Below, piece after piece: positions 45,746 through 57,105 of a stretch of DNA of 64,000 nucleotides (position 1 is the first letter of the stretch; each line of letters starts with the position of its first letter). A model generated the notes under the pieces. It saw only the letters and a list, made by a program, of their open reading frames with translations, had not been told where the DNA came from and made no database searches. Origin of the DNA: Euphorbia lathyris (taxonomy: Eukaryota > Streptophyta > Magnoliopsida > Malpighiales > Euphorbiaceae). Made by a program: the position numbers and the translations under genes. The stretch is taken from positions 57,188,395-57,252,394 of the forward strand of contig NC_088912.1 in assembly GCF_963576675.1 (NCBI RefSeq), in the 5' to 3' direction.

Positions 45746-46498
45746 ATGTCTAAAATGGATCTGCATAATATCATTACCAATAACAAACTGAATGGTTCAA
45801 ACTTCACCGATTGGTTTCGCAACCTCAAAATTGTTTTGAAGTTCGAAAAGATAGGGCATGTACTAGATACACCGATACCCACTGCTCCAGCTGATGGTGC
45901 TCCCATAGAAGAGATCGATGTTTACCAGAAGCATCGGTCTGATGATGATCATGCATCATACTTACGACTATGACACCAGAGCTACAGAGGCAACATGAGA
46001 ATATGGATGCCTATTCGATCATTGCACACTTGAAGCTGTTTGAGAAGCAGACTCGATGCGAGCGCTATGAGATAGCGAAGTTGTTATTTCCCTCAAAGAT
46101 GCAAGAGGGCTCTTCTGTTGTGACACATTATGTCAAGATGATTGGTTTCATTACCAAACTTTCTAACATTGGATTTGTGATGGATCATGAACTAAGTGTT
46201 GACTTAGTCCTACAGTCCCTCCTAGAAAGTTATTCACAGTTCATCATGAACTATCAGATGAATGACTTGCAGACCTCTCTTGAAGAGCTCATGAATATGC
46301 TCAAGTCTGTTGAGCCCAATATGAAGAAAGACAAGGTAGTGCCTACACTTATTATTGAGGGATCTAACAAGAGGAAAGGGAAGTTTCCTACCTCTAATAG
46401 TTCCAAGAGAAACAAGGGCTCAAAACTAATGCAAGCCAAAAGTAAGCAAGCAAAGAAGCCCAAAGGGGAATGCCACTTCTATGGTAAAGATGGGCACT
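45746..46498 (+). pseudogene. Copia C1 gag, copy A
   Basis: The frame starts MSKMDLHNIITNNKLNGSNF, the usual start of a common plant Copia gag family (UBN2 type). It shifts near 45970 to one carrying AYSIIAHLKLFEKQTRCERY and SLEELMNMLKSVEPNMKKDK. The zinc knuckle reads CHFYGKDGH with a stop (TGA, 46498-46500) before KRNC. One frameshift and this stop make it non-functional. Confidence 0.85.
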
Positions 46499-47343
46499 GA
46501 AAGAGGAACTGCAAGGAGTACCTAGCTTCTCTCAAGAAGGGAAAGAATGGTGCTTCCATTTCTGGTATGTTCTTCATTGAAATCAATTCAATTTCACAGT
46601 CTGAATTTTGGGTATTAGATACTGGATGTGGATCTCATATCTGTATGAATATGCAGGAACTAAGACAGACTAGGGATTTGAAGAAAGGAGACATAAACTT
46701 GCGGGTTAGAAACTGAGCAAGGGTTGTTGCAGTTGCAATTGGAGATTATGTCTTAGCTTTGCCATCAGGACTTGTAATAGAATTAAGGAATTGTTTATAT
46801 GTTCCTGAGATGTCTCGTAACATTATTACTGTTAGTTGTCTTGTGGATGATGGTTTTATTGTTTGAATTAAGAACTCGAGTTGTGATTTTTATAGAAATG
46901 GGATTTTCTATTTTTTAGGAATATCATTAAATGATAAAGTTTCTGTTTTCACAATTGATACCAAAAGACATAAGATAGATAATTCAACTTACTTGTGGTA
47001 TTTTCGTCTAGGCCATATAAACAAGAGATGCATGCTTAAGTTACATCAAGATGGACTTATAGACTCGATTGATTGTGAATCAATGGGAACATGTGAATCG
47101 TGTATAGAAGGAAAGATGACAAAGACACCATTTAGCAATAAAGGGTCGCGTGTATTAGACACCCTAGGATTAATACATTCAAATGTATGTGGTCCTATGT
47201 CAGTCCAAGCAAGAGGAGGATTCAGATACTTCATTAGCTGAGTAGATGATCATACTAGATATGGTTATATCTACTTGATGAAGCATAAGTCAAAAGCCTT
47301 TGAAAAATTCAAAAGCTTTAAAAATGAAGTAGAAAATCAAACA
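46499..47343 (+). pseudogene. Copia C1 protease and integrase N-terminal half, copy A
   Basis: The protease motif is VLDTGCGSHIC. After further stops comes the pre-integrase zinc region (FRLGHINKRCMLKLHQDG, CESCIEGKMTKTPF) and the start of the integrase core (LIHSNVCGPMSVQARGGF, DDHTRYGYIYLMKHKSKAFE). The gene breaks off at FKNEVENQT and joins rearranged LTR sequence in which AGTTAATTCTACCTGAG is duplicated. The remaining integrase, RT and RNase H resume at 52017. Confidence 0.83.
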
Positions 47344-48263
47344 TGACTTCTTTGCTAGAGTTAATTCTACCTGAGATTTCACTTAACATATCTATTTAGA
47401 GTTAATTCTACCTGAGCAAGTAAAACAGACGTCTCATTATATGTGACTTAACATATTCCATAGTTACATATTCGTCTAAGGATATAGCTGATGAAGGATA
47501 GGATTATACTAGACCTAGTTAATGAAAGGTAAATGTCGGAATCAACCTGACTTCTTATCGCTCTAGGGGAATGTGACGATTCAGATAAAACAATATGTGC
47601 ACTCATTGCGTTATATGTTTAGGATTAAGTTAGTTCGGTTAAATTAATTTAAATAAACATATACGGCTAGCTGCTATAATAACCTAATGGGTCACACATA
47701 ATTAAGACTGGAGGACGGAATGGTAATTTAAGAGGGAGAGATGTAGGGGCCCGAAATTTATAGTAGATAAATTAAGTGAACTAATTGATTTATTTAGATA
47801 AATATAATTAGGTTATATTTATGGTTAAATAAATTAATTGGATAATGCTAATTAGATAGTATAATGTGATTATACATCTATAGACCCCCTACCCTAGCCT
47901 TAGGAATTCGGCGAACACATTAAGAGAAATATGATTTCTTCTCGTCTCTAATTCGACTAAATTATTTCCTCCATTCCATTCGTTTCTTAATTCGTGTGGA
48001 TAGTATTAGGGGCAATCTACACTTGATTGCTATTTTGGTTGATTACTAACTTTTGGTTTTGATTTTGTTTATGCTCGTGATTGACGTGATATCCACGAGG
48101 GCACTTCATTTGTAACGGTAGATAGTTCGTCAACCAAGGTACAAATGTTTAATCCCTCTTTATATGAAATAACGATTAATGGACCTTGGAAAAAGGGAAA
48201 TAGATAAAATAGATAAAAAAAATTATAGTTCCGCTGTGCCTAGGCTTGTCTAATTTTCCTTCA
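47344..48263 (+). repeat. Copia LTR 3' portion inserted in C1 integrase, copy A
   Basis: This is plus-strand LTR sequence ending TTTTCCTTCA, matching the second half of the LTR at 53667-56354. About 190 bp at its left, present in copy B, are missing or scrambled. No primer-binding site follows; the next bases belong to an antisense Gypsy gag. Confidence 0.7.
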
Positions 48264-49160
48264 GATGCTTGCATTATTAGTTCCATATCCCTTCTTGCTC
48301 CGCTTGATGTACCCATTCTTAAGTTCTCCATCACTTTCAATAGCTAAAGCACATCTATACATTTGAGTAAACCCTGAGAAGGGCATGTATTTCAGTTCAC
48401 TTCTGATATAAGGCAAAGCATTATTGATAACCATTATGATCTAATCCTGCTCTAGGGGCATTTGTTTCATTACTGCTGCCTTGGCCATCCAGTATAGTGT
48501 TAAAGTTGTATTAAGCAATAAAGGATCATGCCATCTCCTTCCAATCCTTCCTTATTGTCGCGGGTAGAGAGTGAAACCATATGAGAGCAGCCCCCTTCAG
48601 GTAGATATTGAACAACCCTAGAACTTACGCCTCATTTAGGATGGTATGCTTTATACCTCCACATACCGATTCATATGGGTGCTCGGATCTCTAGTTCCAT
48701 CGAACTTTTTCATCTCAATTTTAGGGGTAAAGCTGACCCCAACATACAGTTTTCAAGTTGTAGAACTCCTCTCCACTAGCACTGAGTATGTGTAGGTCTC
48801 AAACGTACTCGATGATATCTCTTTTTAGCAGCCCCTCTTTCTCTTCTTCCCGTTTGGATTTCTTATTAGCATAGTCTATGAAATCTTCAAAATTTTCAAA
48901 GCCTTTGGGAATCATATTCTCTTCCTCACCATCGTCTCCTTGTCTACTACCATGTTTGCTTAGAGGTTTATCACCGCCTCCGTTGTTGTCCATTTTGCTA
49001 TAAAAATAGCCAACTGATTCACTATGCCCTGAACTGTCATTTCAAGATTTGTCAACCTCTCTTCTGATGTTGATGCCATACCAACTGGAGACTGTGAAGA
49101 TTCAGAATCAACTGTCTCCTCGATGCTAACTATCTTGACTAGACACATGTTTTGTCTGAC
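48264..49160 (-). pseudogene. Gypsy gag fragment, antisense, copy A
   Basis: Read on the minus strand it begins MASTSEERLTNLEMTVQGIV, then GGGDKPLSKHGSRQGDDGEE, then a capsid core with EMKKFDGTRDPSTHMNRYVE and AALIWFHSLPATI. This is the PF03732-type capsid of a Gypsy element unrelated to E0 and E1. Frames are broken by stops. It has no LTR of its own here. Confidence 0.75.
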
Positions 49161-49396
49161 CCATGAAATCTTGATGGTGAATGCACATGCAACAAATGTT
49201 AGCATGCATGCATGAGTTTTTGTACTGATGCATGATTTCATGGTGTGTGCTTTTATTACATATATCTTTTTACAAACATTATTTACAAAACAACAAGAGA
49301 CAAATATTAGAATGATTAGTTCAAAACACAAACATCACGTAACACAATATCTCCCTTCCATCCTTATTCCTCCATCCACACATGGTTCGAGTCACG
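49161..49396. other. Junction between Gypsy gag and antisense Copia LTR, copy A
   Basis: There is no recognisable gene. The stretch probably belongs to the leader of the Gypsy fragment. It is repeated in copy B at about 62082-62320. Confidence 0.45.
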
Positions 49397-50178
49397 TAGA
49401 ATTAACTTCAAATAGATAGGTTAAGTGAAATCTCCATTTCTACTCTTAACCCTATCAACTTGCAAGGATTTCAAGTTAGTTCTTCCACAAGAGGCCCATG
49501 GATATATCTCCTATTTATCAGGAGTGACGAATGCTCAATCTAACGTTAACTACCCCGTACTTACTTTATGTGATACCCAACGCATGCCTTTACACACCCT
49601 AGAGTCCTCTCTGTTATAGATCATGTTCGGACAGAGTCAAAGCACCACACTCCATAATCTAGAATCATTGATTAACGATTATTTGAGTCTGAGGATTACT
49701 TATACCTACTAATACAATTGAGATGAAATATGTGACACTGGATAAATCCATCCATCCTGTTATCTCAAGTTGGGTCCCAAATCCTAATGAACCCCCTTCA
49801 CCAGATCCATATAACTGCTTAGATATCCTAATGCCTAAAGCTTGCGAGATCAACTCTCTGTTCACAATAGAAGACATTATTACATGCAAGTCTCAACAGC
49901 ACTATGTTAATCCCATAAACACATTACTTGACTTGGGGTTGGTTTAAGTTTATTGGTTTGTTATAAAGTTTAGTCTCATTTCATGCTTGTATGAACACTT
50001 TATGATGACTTAAATAAACTTGAGATTTCTTTTATTTAACTTAATTAGTTCTGATAAAAGATTAATGCCTTTATATAGTTAAACATATTATATCTCATAA
50101 AACAAATGATTTCAAGGAACATTCATTTATAAATATTTATATCCTAAAACAATTGGCTATAGGACATAAATCCCAACA
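49397..50178 (-). repeat. Copia LTR 5' portion, antisense, copy A
   Basis: On the minus strand it starts TGTTGGGATTTATGTCC at 50178, directly after a polypurine tract CCAAGTGGGAGAA. It runs to the middle of the LTR, where it stops at AGTTAATTCTAC. It is the 3' LTR of an antisense Copia element whose RNase H lies to the right. Confidence 0.82.
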
Positions 50179-50508
50179 TTCTCCCACTTGGACTAAAGCC
50201 AATTTTTTTTCTAAGAACATTCCCATAAGCGTTCGTATGATGATCATGAACCTTTTGGGGGTAAAGCCTTTTTTAAATGGATCTACCAGATTGTCATTGA
50301 TGGGCACTCTTTTAATTCTCACATCTACTCTAATTATTATCTCTTGGAAGAGATAGTAATGACCGAGGCAGTGTTTGGACGTATTATGAGATTGCAGGTC
50401 CTTAGCTTGTGCAACAACTCTATTGTTAATCCTATTAACAATGTTAGGTACCACGCCTAGTTCATTAATGAACTTCCATTCCAAACTTCCTCTTTAGCTG
50501 CTTCCAAC
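50179..50508 (-). pseudogene. Copia RNase H C-terminus, antisense, copy A
   Basis: The minus-strand frame has KEEVWNGSS-like sequence, then FINELGVVPNIVNRINNRVV and VDVRIKRVPINDNLVDPFKK, the C-terminal end of Copia RNase H. The right side is cut at 50508, where an Athila-like LTR begins. Copy B continues further into RNase H and RT. Confidence 0.8.
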
Positions 50509-50510
50509 GC

Positions 50511-52016
50511 TGCTATAATGACACTATAAACTACTCCTAAACTATAGGTGAAACAATTTTGTATAGTTCAAACTCTTATGAAGTGATACGGGTGGCGGTA
50601 AGTTACAATATACGACAAACAATATTTCAGAATATATACGAGTAACAATTTACTCTTGCAAAGATGATTATCTATAAACTGAACAACTCCGTGAGGTTGT
50701 TAGATCGTAATTCCCTCTTAAGGAGACTCTAATTCTTAGGTTTAGAAAATAAGGCCCGTATGTTTCGTGGTTTGTCAATTCCTACGGTTTCCTGTTTGTC
50801 ATTTCCGGTAAGCAATACCTATATGAATCCTAGTGGATTTCAAAGTTCGCAAGCGACCTACAAAAATAATCAATTATAAGTATCAAAGCAAGCAATAAAC
50901 ATCAACACGTATAGAGAAACTGAAAACTGTGAATCATATATTATTACTGTAGAAATGTAAATACGGAATACAACCAAGTCTAGCACATAGGAAGAGTACA
51001 AGCTAATTAACAAGTAAAAAGGGAAGAAGAATCAGCCCTTAGAACTAGCTAACCGGACTCAAGGTCGTCGCTTCGGACTTGGAGGCGGAACTCTCGAGCT
51101 TGGAGAATGCGGATGGAATGTAACTTCGATGGAGTAACGGAAGGATTACACAAGCTCTCAAGGTGGTAGAGTTTTATTACACAAAAACTAGATCTAACCT
51201 AATTAAAACTCCATATAAACTACTCTAAAAACTCTTTTCTCTATATATCTATTTTATGTCTCCCTTCAAGTTGAATTCTAAGCTAGTTTATATAGAGAAA
51301 ATTACAAGCCATAGTGGCGAAATTGAAATTGCATAAAGTAAAAAGACTTTGAATGTTGAATGAAGACTTTGAATGTGTATAAAGGTTGTAAGAAGACTTT
51401 GAATTTGATGTAGAAGATGGACCCCACACAAAATAAGGAAACACATGATGCTTGTAGGAAAATATGCATTTTTCTTAAATTTGGGTCTAGCACAATGTGT
51501 TGGCCTTAGTGTTAGGTTTTTTTGTGCCTCTTTTCACCATTTCACAACTTGTCCCCTTGCTTGTCTTTTCCTTTGACTACAATATCAAACATTAAAAAGC
51601 TCAAATTAGACATTTCAAAAGGGTGAGTTTTTATTTCCACACATACAAATTTTTATTCCAAAAATTACAACTTAATTAAATTCTAATAGAAAATTTAACA
51701 TTATTAAAAAGATAAAAGTGATTAAAAATCTAGAAATATAAAATTAAAATAACTCAAATTAATCCTTTTAACTAAGAAGAAGTGAAATTGGACAAAAGTG
51801 AGTGAACGTGGGTGAAACTACGAACTAAGAAAAGTGAAAGTGGGTGAAGGTGAACGAAATTAACTGAAAAATAAGTAAAACCAACTGACATTGACTCAAA
51901 CTCACTAAACAATTTCAAACAAGTACTTAAACTAGAAATGTAATGAAAAATGACTTAAATTAACCAAAATGACTCTAAAAATCGTACAAAAAGATATGGA
52001 TAAAACGTCCCTATCA
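50511..52016 (-). repeat. Truncated LTR of the Athila-like family seen at 35918-37662
   Basis: Shared blocks with the solo LTR include TTTACTCTTG, CGTGG-TTGTCAATTCCTACGG, TAGCACATAGGAAGAGTACA and GAACTAGCTAACCGGACTCA. The right end is intact (CGTCCCTATCA, position 52016). The left about 270 bp are missing, and no target duplication is found, since the left flank is antisense Copia and the right flank is C1 integrase. The palindrome cluster of the other LTR is absent; three GAAGACTTTGAAT repeats occur instead (51340-51410). Confidence 0.75.
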
Positions 52017-52780
52017 GTATACAACACAATGGTATATCAGAAAGGAGAAATCGTACTCTATTTGATATGGTACGTTCCATGATGAGCACTGCTTCTCTTC
52101 CCAAAACATTTTGGGGCTATGCCTTAAAAACAATTCTCTTTACGCTCAATCGTGTACCCACTAAATCTGCCAGTTCTACTCCATTCGAATTGTTCGTTGG
52201 AAAGAAACCCAGATGAGAATATGGGGATGTTCAACACATATTAAGCATTGCATCAGATAAGTTAGAATCTAAATCTGATAAGTGCTTCTTCATTGGATAC
52301 CTAAGGAAACAGTAGGATATTACTTGTACCATCCAGATGATCAGAAAGTAATCGTATTCAGAAACACAATGTTTCTAGAGAAAGAGTTTCTCGAAGAAGC
52401 ACGAGTAGGAAGCGTGATTGAACTTCAGGAAGTTCAGGAAGAATCAGTTGCTGAAACAATGGAAGAGATAGTGGAACCCGAGCCTGCCTCATTAGATGAG
52501 ACACAAGTGCCATTACCCACTCATAGGTCACAAAGAGTTTGTGAACTCCCAATGAGATATGGATTTCTTGTGGGAGACGATGAGGAGGTTCCCTCGTTTG
52601 ATGAAGAACTCGAAATTTACAAGGAGGCTATTACTTGCCCAGAATCCAAAGCATGCCTTGAAGCCATGAATTCTGAAATGGATTCCATGTACACTAACCA
52701 AGTGTGGACTTTGGTTGATCCACCCGAAGGGATATAACCCATTGGGTGTAGGTGGATCTTCAAGAAGAAGACAGACCTAG
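52017..52780 (+). pseudogene. Copia C1 integrase C-terminal half
   Basis: The fragment begins IQHNGISERRNRTLFDMVRS, the segment carrying the catalytic Glu, and continues MSTASLPKTFWGYALKT and TPFELFVGKKPR. The frame 52282-52737 is the linker to RT (YYLYHPDDQKVIVFRNTMFL, ending LVDPPEG). Stops occur at 52213-52215 and 52735-52737. It resumes the gene broken at 47343 with a gap of about 40 residues. Confidence 0.83.
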
Positions 52781-53225
52781 ATGGAAAGGTTAGCACCTAC
52801 AAAGCTAGGTTGGTAGCGAAGGGTTATCGTCAAAGACAAAGAGTTGATTATGACGAAACCTTCTCTCCAGTAGCCATGTCCAAATCCATCAGAATCCTGC
52901 TTGCTATTGCCGCTCATTTTGATTATGAGATTTGGCAAATGGATGTGAAAACAACTTTCCTAAATGGAAATCTACTTGAGGATGTATATATGATGTAACC
53001 TGAAGGTTTCACATCAAAGGATGCAACTAAGGTTTGCAAACTTCAGAGATCCATTTATGGACTCAAGTAAGGATCAAGGAGCTGGAACAAACGTTTTGAT
53101 GAAACCTAAAACAATTTGGTTTCGAACAAAACTGTGAAGAGGCTTGTGTTTACAAGAAGGCAAGTGGGAGTTCGGTCGTTTTCCTAGTATTATATGTGGA
53201 TGACATATTGTTGATGGGAAACGAC
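52781..53225 (+). pseudogene. Copia C1 reverse transcriptase, internally deleted
   Basis: The frame 52810-52998 has MVAKGYRQRQRVDYDETFSP and FDYEIWQMDVKTTFLNGNLL. After a stop come SIYGLK and LYVDDILLMGN, the Copia YVDD catalytic box. Sequence then jumps at about 53232 to the RNase H region, so the RT thumb and connection (roughly 150-180 residues) are deleted. Confidence 0.85.
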
Positions 53226-53660
53226 GTAGATATGTGTTCATCCTAAATGGGGGTTCGGTCAGTTGGAAGAGTTCCAAACAAGGAAGTGCTGCTTTCTTGT
53301 CGATCGAATCAGAGTACATCGCAGCTGCAGAAGCAGCAAATAAGGCAGTTTGGATCAGGAAGTTCGTGACAGAACTAGGAGTGGTGTCTGACATTGTGAA
53401 TCCCATTACTTTGTACTGTGATAACAATAGAGCCATTGTAGAAGCAAAGGAATCGCGGTCTCATAATGGATCCAAGCGTTATCTCTAGTGATATCACTTC
53501 ATCAGAGAGATTATAGCCAAAGGAGATGTGAGAATAAAAAGAGTACCCACAGAGGACAACGTTGCAGATCCGTTGACGAAGGCTTTAAACCAAAGAGTTT
53601 ATGATCTCCATCTGAATTCTTCTGGGATTAGTTTTAAGAACAATTGGCTTTAGTCCAAGT
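53226..53660 (+). pseudogene. Copia C1 RNase H and polypurine tract
   Basis: The frame 53234-53488 reads FILNGGSVSWKSSKQGSAAF and ESEYIAAAEAANKAVWIRKF, then YCDNNRAIVEAKESRSHNGS. After a TAG it continues VRIKRVPTEDNVADPLTKAL. The polypurine tract AAGTGGGAGA (53657-53666) directly precedes the LTR. Confidence 0.87.
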
Positions 53661-53713
53661 GGGAGATGTTAGGGTTTAGTGTCTTATAGACAATTGTTGT
53701 AGGATATAAACTA

Positions 53714-55120
53714 GGGATAAGTACAAAAAAAATGCCTATCGTATACCGGTTTTGCGAACTCGAACCTGTGGTATTTTGTTTTTGCAAACCGAGGTCTGTG
53801 CTAAACGCCGTTAGCAAACAGAGGTAAAATTGACTAACGGTGTTAAAATTCAAAGAGAAAAGAGTTAATTTGGTCCTTATATTTATTTATTTTATAAATT
53901 AACACTCCTAATTATCTAATTATCACAAATAAACCCCAAAATCAAAAATAAATATCAAAAATACCATCTTTCCATCTCTTTTTAATTTTTAATTTTTAAT
54001 TTTCCATCCAAAATCAAAAATAAATATCAAAAATAAATATCAAATTAAACCCAAACTAAATTAAACCCAACTTAAACTAAATCCAAATTTAGAAAAAACC
54101 CAAATTTCCCTTTCCCTCTTTTTTCTTTTCGACCTCTTTCTCTCCTCACGCCTGCGAACTCGACGTTCTCCTCCTCCCCTGCGATCGGTCGACGTCGTCT
54201 TCTCCTCCCTGCCGAAATCGGTTTCTGTCATTGCCGCCTCTCTCCTTCTTCAATTTCTTCTTCTTCCTTGAAGCGTCGATGTCTTCCCTGGCCTGCTGCC
54301 GTCGAACTCGACTTCTGCCATTGCCGCCGTTGTCGCCGCCTCCTTCAGCCGTGACAATGTCGGCCTCCTCCTCTACGGGTAAGTTTCTGCCATTGCCGCC
54401 TCTCTCCTTCTTCAATTTCTTCTTCTTTCTTGCGGCGTCGATGTCTTCCCCGGCCTGCTGCCGTCGAACTCGACTTCTGCCATTGCTGCCGTTGTCGCCG
54501 CCTCCTTCAGCCGTGACAATGTCTTGCCTAATTAGGACTTAGGACATGCTTAAAATCATATTTGGTGAAGGTTAGGATTGAAATTGGTATGATTGTTGTG
54601 GTGGAACTTTGAATATGGTGAACAATGGATATAAATTAGGTTTAGGAGAGGTGAAATTGATGTTCTAGGATTGGAAGAAGAAGAAGAAGAAGAAGAAGAA
54701 GAAGAAGAAGAAGAAGAAGAAGAAGAAGAAGAAGAAGAAGAAGAAGAAGAAGAAGAAGAAGAAGAAGAAGAGAGAAAAAAGAAGGAAAATTAATTTGATA
54801 TTTATTTTTTATATTTATTTTTTATTTTGGATGGAAAATTAAAAATTAAAAAGAGATGGAAAGATGGTATTTTTTATATTTATTTTTGATTTTGGGGTTT
54901 ATTTGTGATAATTAGATAATTAGGGGTGTTAATTTATAAAATAAATAAATATAAGGACCAAATTAACTCTTTTCACTTTGAATTTTAACACCGTTAGTCA
55001 ATTTTACCTCTGTTTGCTAACGGCATTTAGCACAGACCTCTGTTTGCAAAAAAAAAAAAAACACCACAGGTTCGAGTTCGCAAAACCGGTATACCACAGT
55101 CATTTTTTTGTACTTATCCC
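53714..55120. mobile_element. Mutator-type element in a Copia LTR, 1407 bp
   Basis: The ends are GGGATAAGTACAAAAAAAA and its mirror, with inverted repeats of about 300 bp. The flanking 9-bp duplication is TATAAACTA/CATAAACTA (8 of 9). The interior holds a GC-rich coding-like segment with a 140-bp tandem-type repeat (54222-54361 and 54384-54523) and a (GAA)n run (54674-54771, about 32 units). It is the same family as 41021-41841. No transposase is encoded. Confidence 0.87.
54120..54540 (+). other. GC-rich, possibly captured segment in MULE-type element
   Basis: It is a GC-rich stretch with Ser/Pro/Leu-rich frames (for example CCRRTRLLPLPPLSPPPSAV, present twice). The base composition differs sharply from its surroundings, as expected of captured 5' gene sequence. 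I do not recognise the source, and the frame may not be coding at all. Confidence 0.4.
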
Positions 55121-56355
55121 CATAAACTATTTGTAAATGAATTGTTCACTATTGTGTGTTCTATAAGATGTAGTAAATTAAATAATATAAAGGCATTAAT
55201 TGTTTATCAAAACTAATTAAGTCAAATAAAAGAAATCTCAATTTTATTTAAGTGATCATAAAGTGTTCATACAAGCATCAACTGAGACCAAACTTTATTA
55301 TAAACCAATAAACTTAACACGACCCCAAGTCAAGTAATATGTTTATGGGATTAACGTATTGCTGTTGAGACTTGCATGTAACAGTGTCTTCTGTTGTGAA
55401 CAGAAAGCTGATCTCAAAGTTTTAGATATGGAGATATCTAGACAGTTACATGGATCCGGTGAAGGAGTTCATTAGGATTAGGGACCCAACTTGAGATAAC
55501 AGAATGGATAGATTCATCCGAATGTCACCTGTCATCTCAAATGCTGTTAGTAGGTATAAGTAATCATCAGACTCAAATAAACATTAATTACTAATTCTGG
55601 ATTATGGAGTGTGGTGCTTAGACTCTGTTCAAGCACGATCCACTATAGAGGGGACTCTGGGTTGTGTGAGGCATGTGTTGGATATCACATAAAGTAATTG
55701 TAGGATAGTTACTGTTAGATAGAGCATTCGTCACTCTTGATAAATAGGAGATATATCCATGGCCTCTTGTGGAGAATTAATTGGAAATCCTTGCAAGGTG
55801 ATAGGGTTAAGAGTAGAAATGGAGATTTCATTTAACCTATCTTTTCAGAGTTAATTCTACATGGTGATAGGGTTAAGATAATGATAGATATTTAATTAAT
55901 TATCTAATTAGTAATACTATTCCGAATTGGATTCTAATTTAATTAATTAACCAATACAACTAGGGTTTGGATTTGAGAAGTCTATAAATAGACCCCTCCT
56001 CCTATGTATTTCGCCCAAGCTATTATTAGAGGCTAGGAATTCTTCCGACATCATCCCGTCTAAATTTTTTTTTTCGTTTACTCTCTCTATGATCTCATGT
56101 CGATTCCTTTAGAGGCAAACAATTTAGATTGTTATTCATTGGTTGATTACTAAACTTTTTCTTTTCTGTTGTTATCATTGTTCGTGATACACGGTTGAGA
56201 AGTTGTGGGCACTTTGTTTGCAATTGATCTTCAGAAAAGGTACACTTATTTAATCCCTCTTTGTATGAAATAACGATTAACGGATCTTGGAAAAGGAAAA
56301 TAGATAAAAAAAATTTATAATTCCGCTGCGCCTAGACATGTCTATTTCCCTTGAA

Positions 56356-56594
56356 TGATATCAGAGTCCAATACAATTTTTGGATGCACTTTCGCCGATG
56401 AAACCTCTGTGTGGAAAAGTTTCTTATTGCGAAATGAATGGCATTAACCGTTATTTCATATATGAATTAATTAAATAACAACGAGGTTTGATAGTTTAAT
56501 TGTTAGATTGATTTAATTAATCTAAAATAAAAACTATATTTGATTATTTGATAATTAATATTATTATGGAAATTTTAATTTAAAATTAAAAAAT
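56356..56594 (+). promoter_or_regulatory. Copia primer-binding site and leader of copy B element
   Basis: TGATATCAGAGT (56356-56367) is a mutated initiator-Met primer site. The following leader is AT-rich and non-coding, and is interrupted near 56595 where the duplicated block begins. Confidence 0.65.
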
Positions 56595-57105
56595 GATATA
56601 TATAATTTTGACCGATAGACGAATCGGGGCTGCCGTCGCGAGACGACAACCCCGGGTTGCGTTAGCTGCTGCCGCAATGCAGCAGCTCGGGTTGGGTCGT
56701 TTCGTGACGGCCCGACCCCGGTTCATTTATATTTTATATTTAAAATAGTTTTAAATAAAAACATAATATATATATTTTCCAGAATAAATCTCGTTCAAAA
56801 CGGTTAGTATTTAAATTGTTTTACTAAAAGTTTAAATTTTTTAATTCAATTATATTTGATATGATTAATTAAAAGGGTTAAAAGATTTTAGTAAAATAAG
56901 TTAAATATAAATATGTTTTCTATAGGTTATATTTTATATTTAACCAATCTTAAATTCGATTAAGGGTTAATTAAAATAAAACATAAGGGATGCAAAATTA
57001 ATTGAAAGGTCTAAATTGAAAATTGAAATTAATTTAGGGGTTAATTTTGATTAACTAAAATATTACATAAGCCATTTATGTAATCAACCAATTAAATTTA
57101 TTTAA

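Larger units (their letters stand above)
42680..50508. repeat. Segmental duplication, copy A
   Basis: The block matches about 56595-63425 in the same orientation, including nested insertions at matching positions: a GC-rich hairpin, a MULE-type element, the Copia gag-integrase fragment, a Copia LTR piece, an antisense Gypsy gag and an antisense Copia LTR-RNase H. Offsets of landmarks are about 13.92 kb at the left and 12.7-12.9 kb at the right, because copy B has internal deletions. Shared nested insertions indicate duplication of DNA rather than two retrotranspositions. Confidence 0.8.
53667..56354 (+). repeat. Copia LTR, split by a MULE-type element
   Basis: The LTR starts TGTTAGGGTTTAGTG after the polypurine tract and ends TTCCCTTGA before TGATATCAGAGT, a one-base relative of the initiator-Met primer site TGGTATCAGAGC with a further end change. 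Without the insert at 53714-55120 it is about 1.28 kb. A TATA box (AATATAAAGG) is near 55183. It follows C1 RNase H as a 3' LTR and precedes a new leader as a 5' LTR. Confidence 0.83.

Noticed and set aside
50511..52016. Complete solo LTR
   Set aside because: The left about 270 bp are missing relative to 35918-37662, the two flanks belong to different elements and no target duplication is found.
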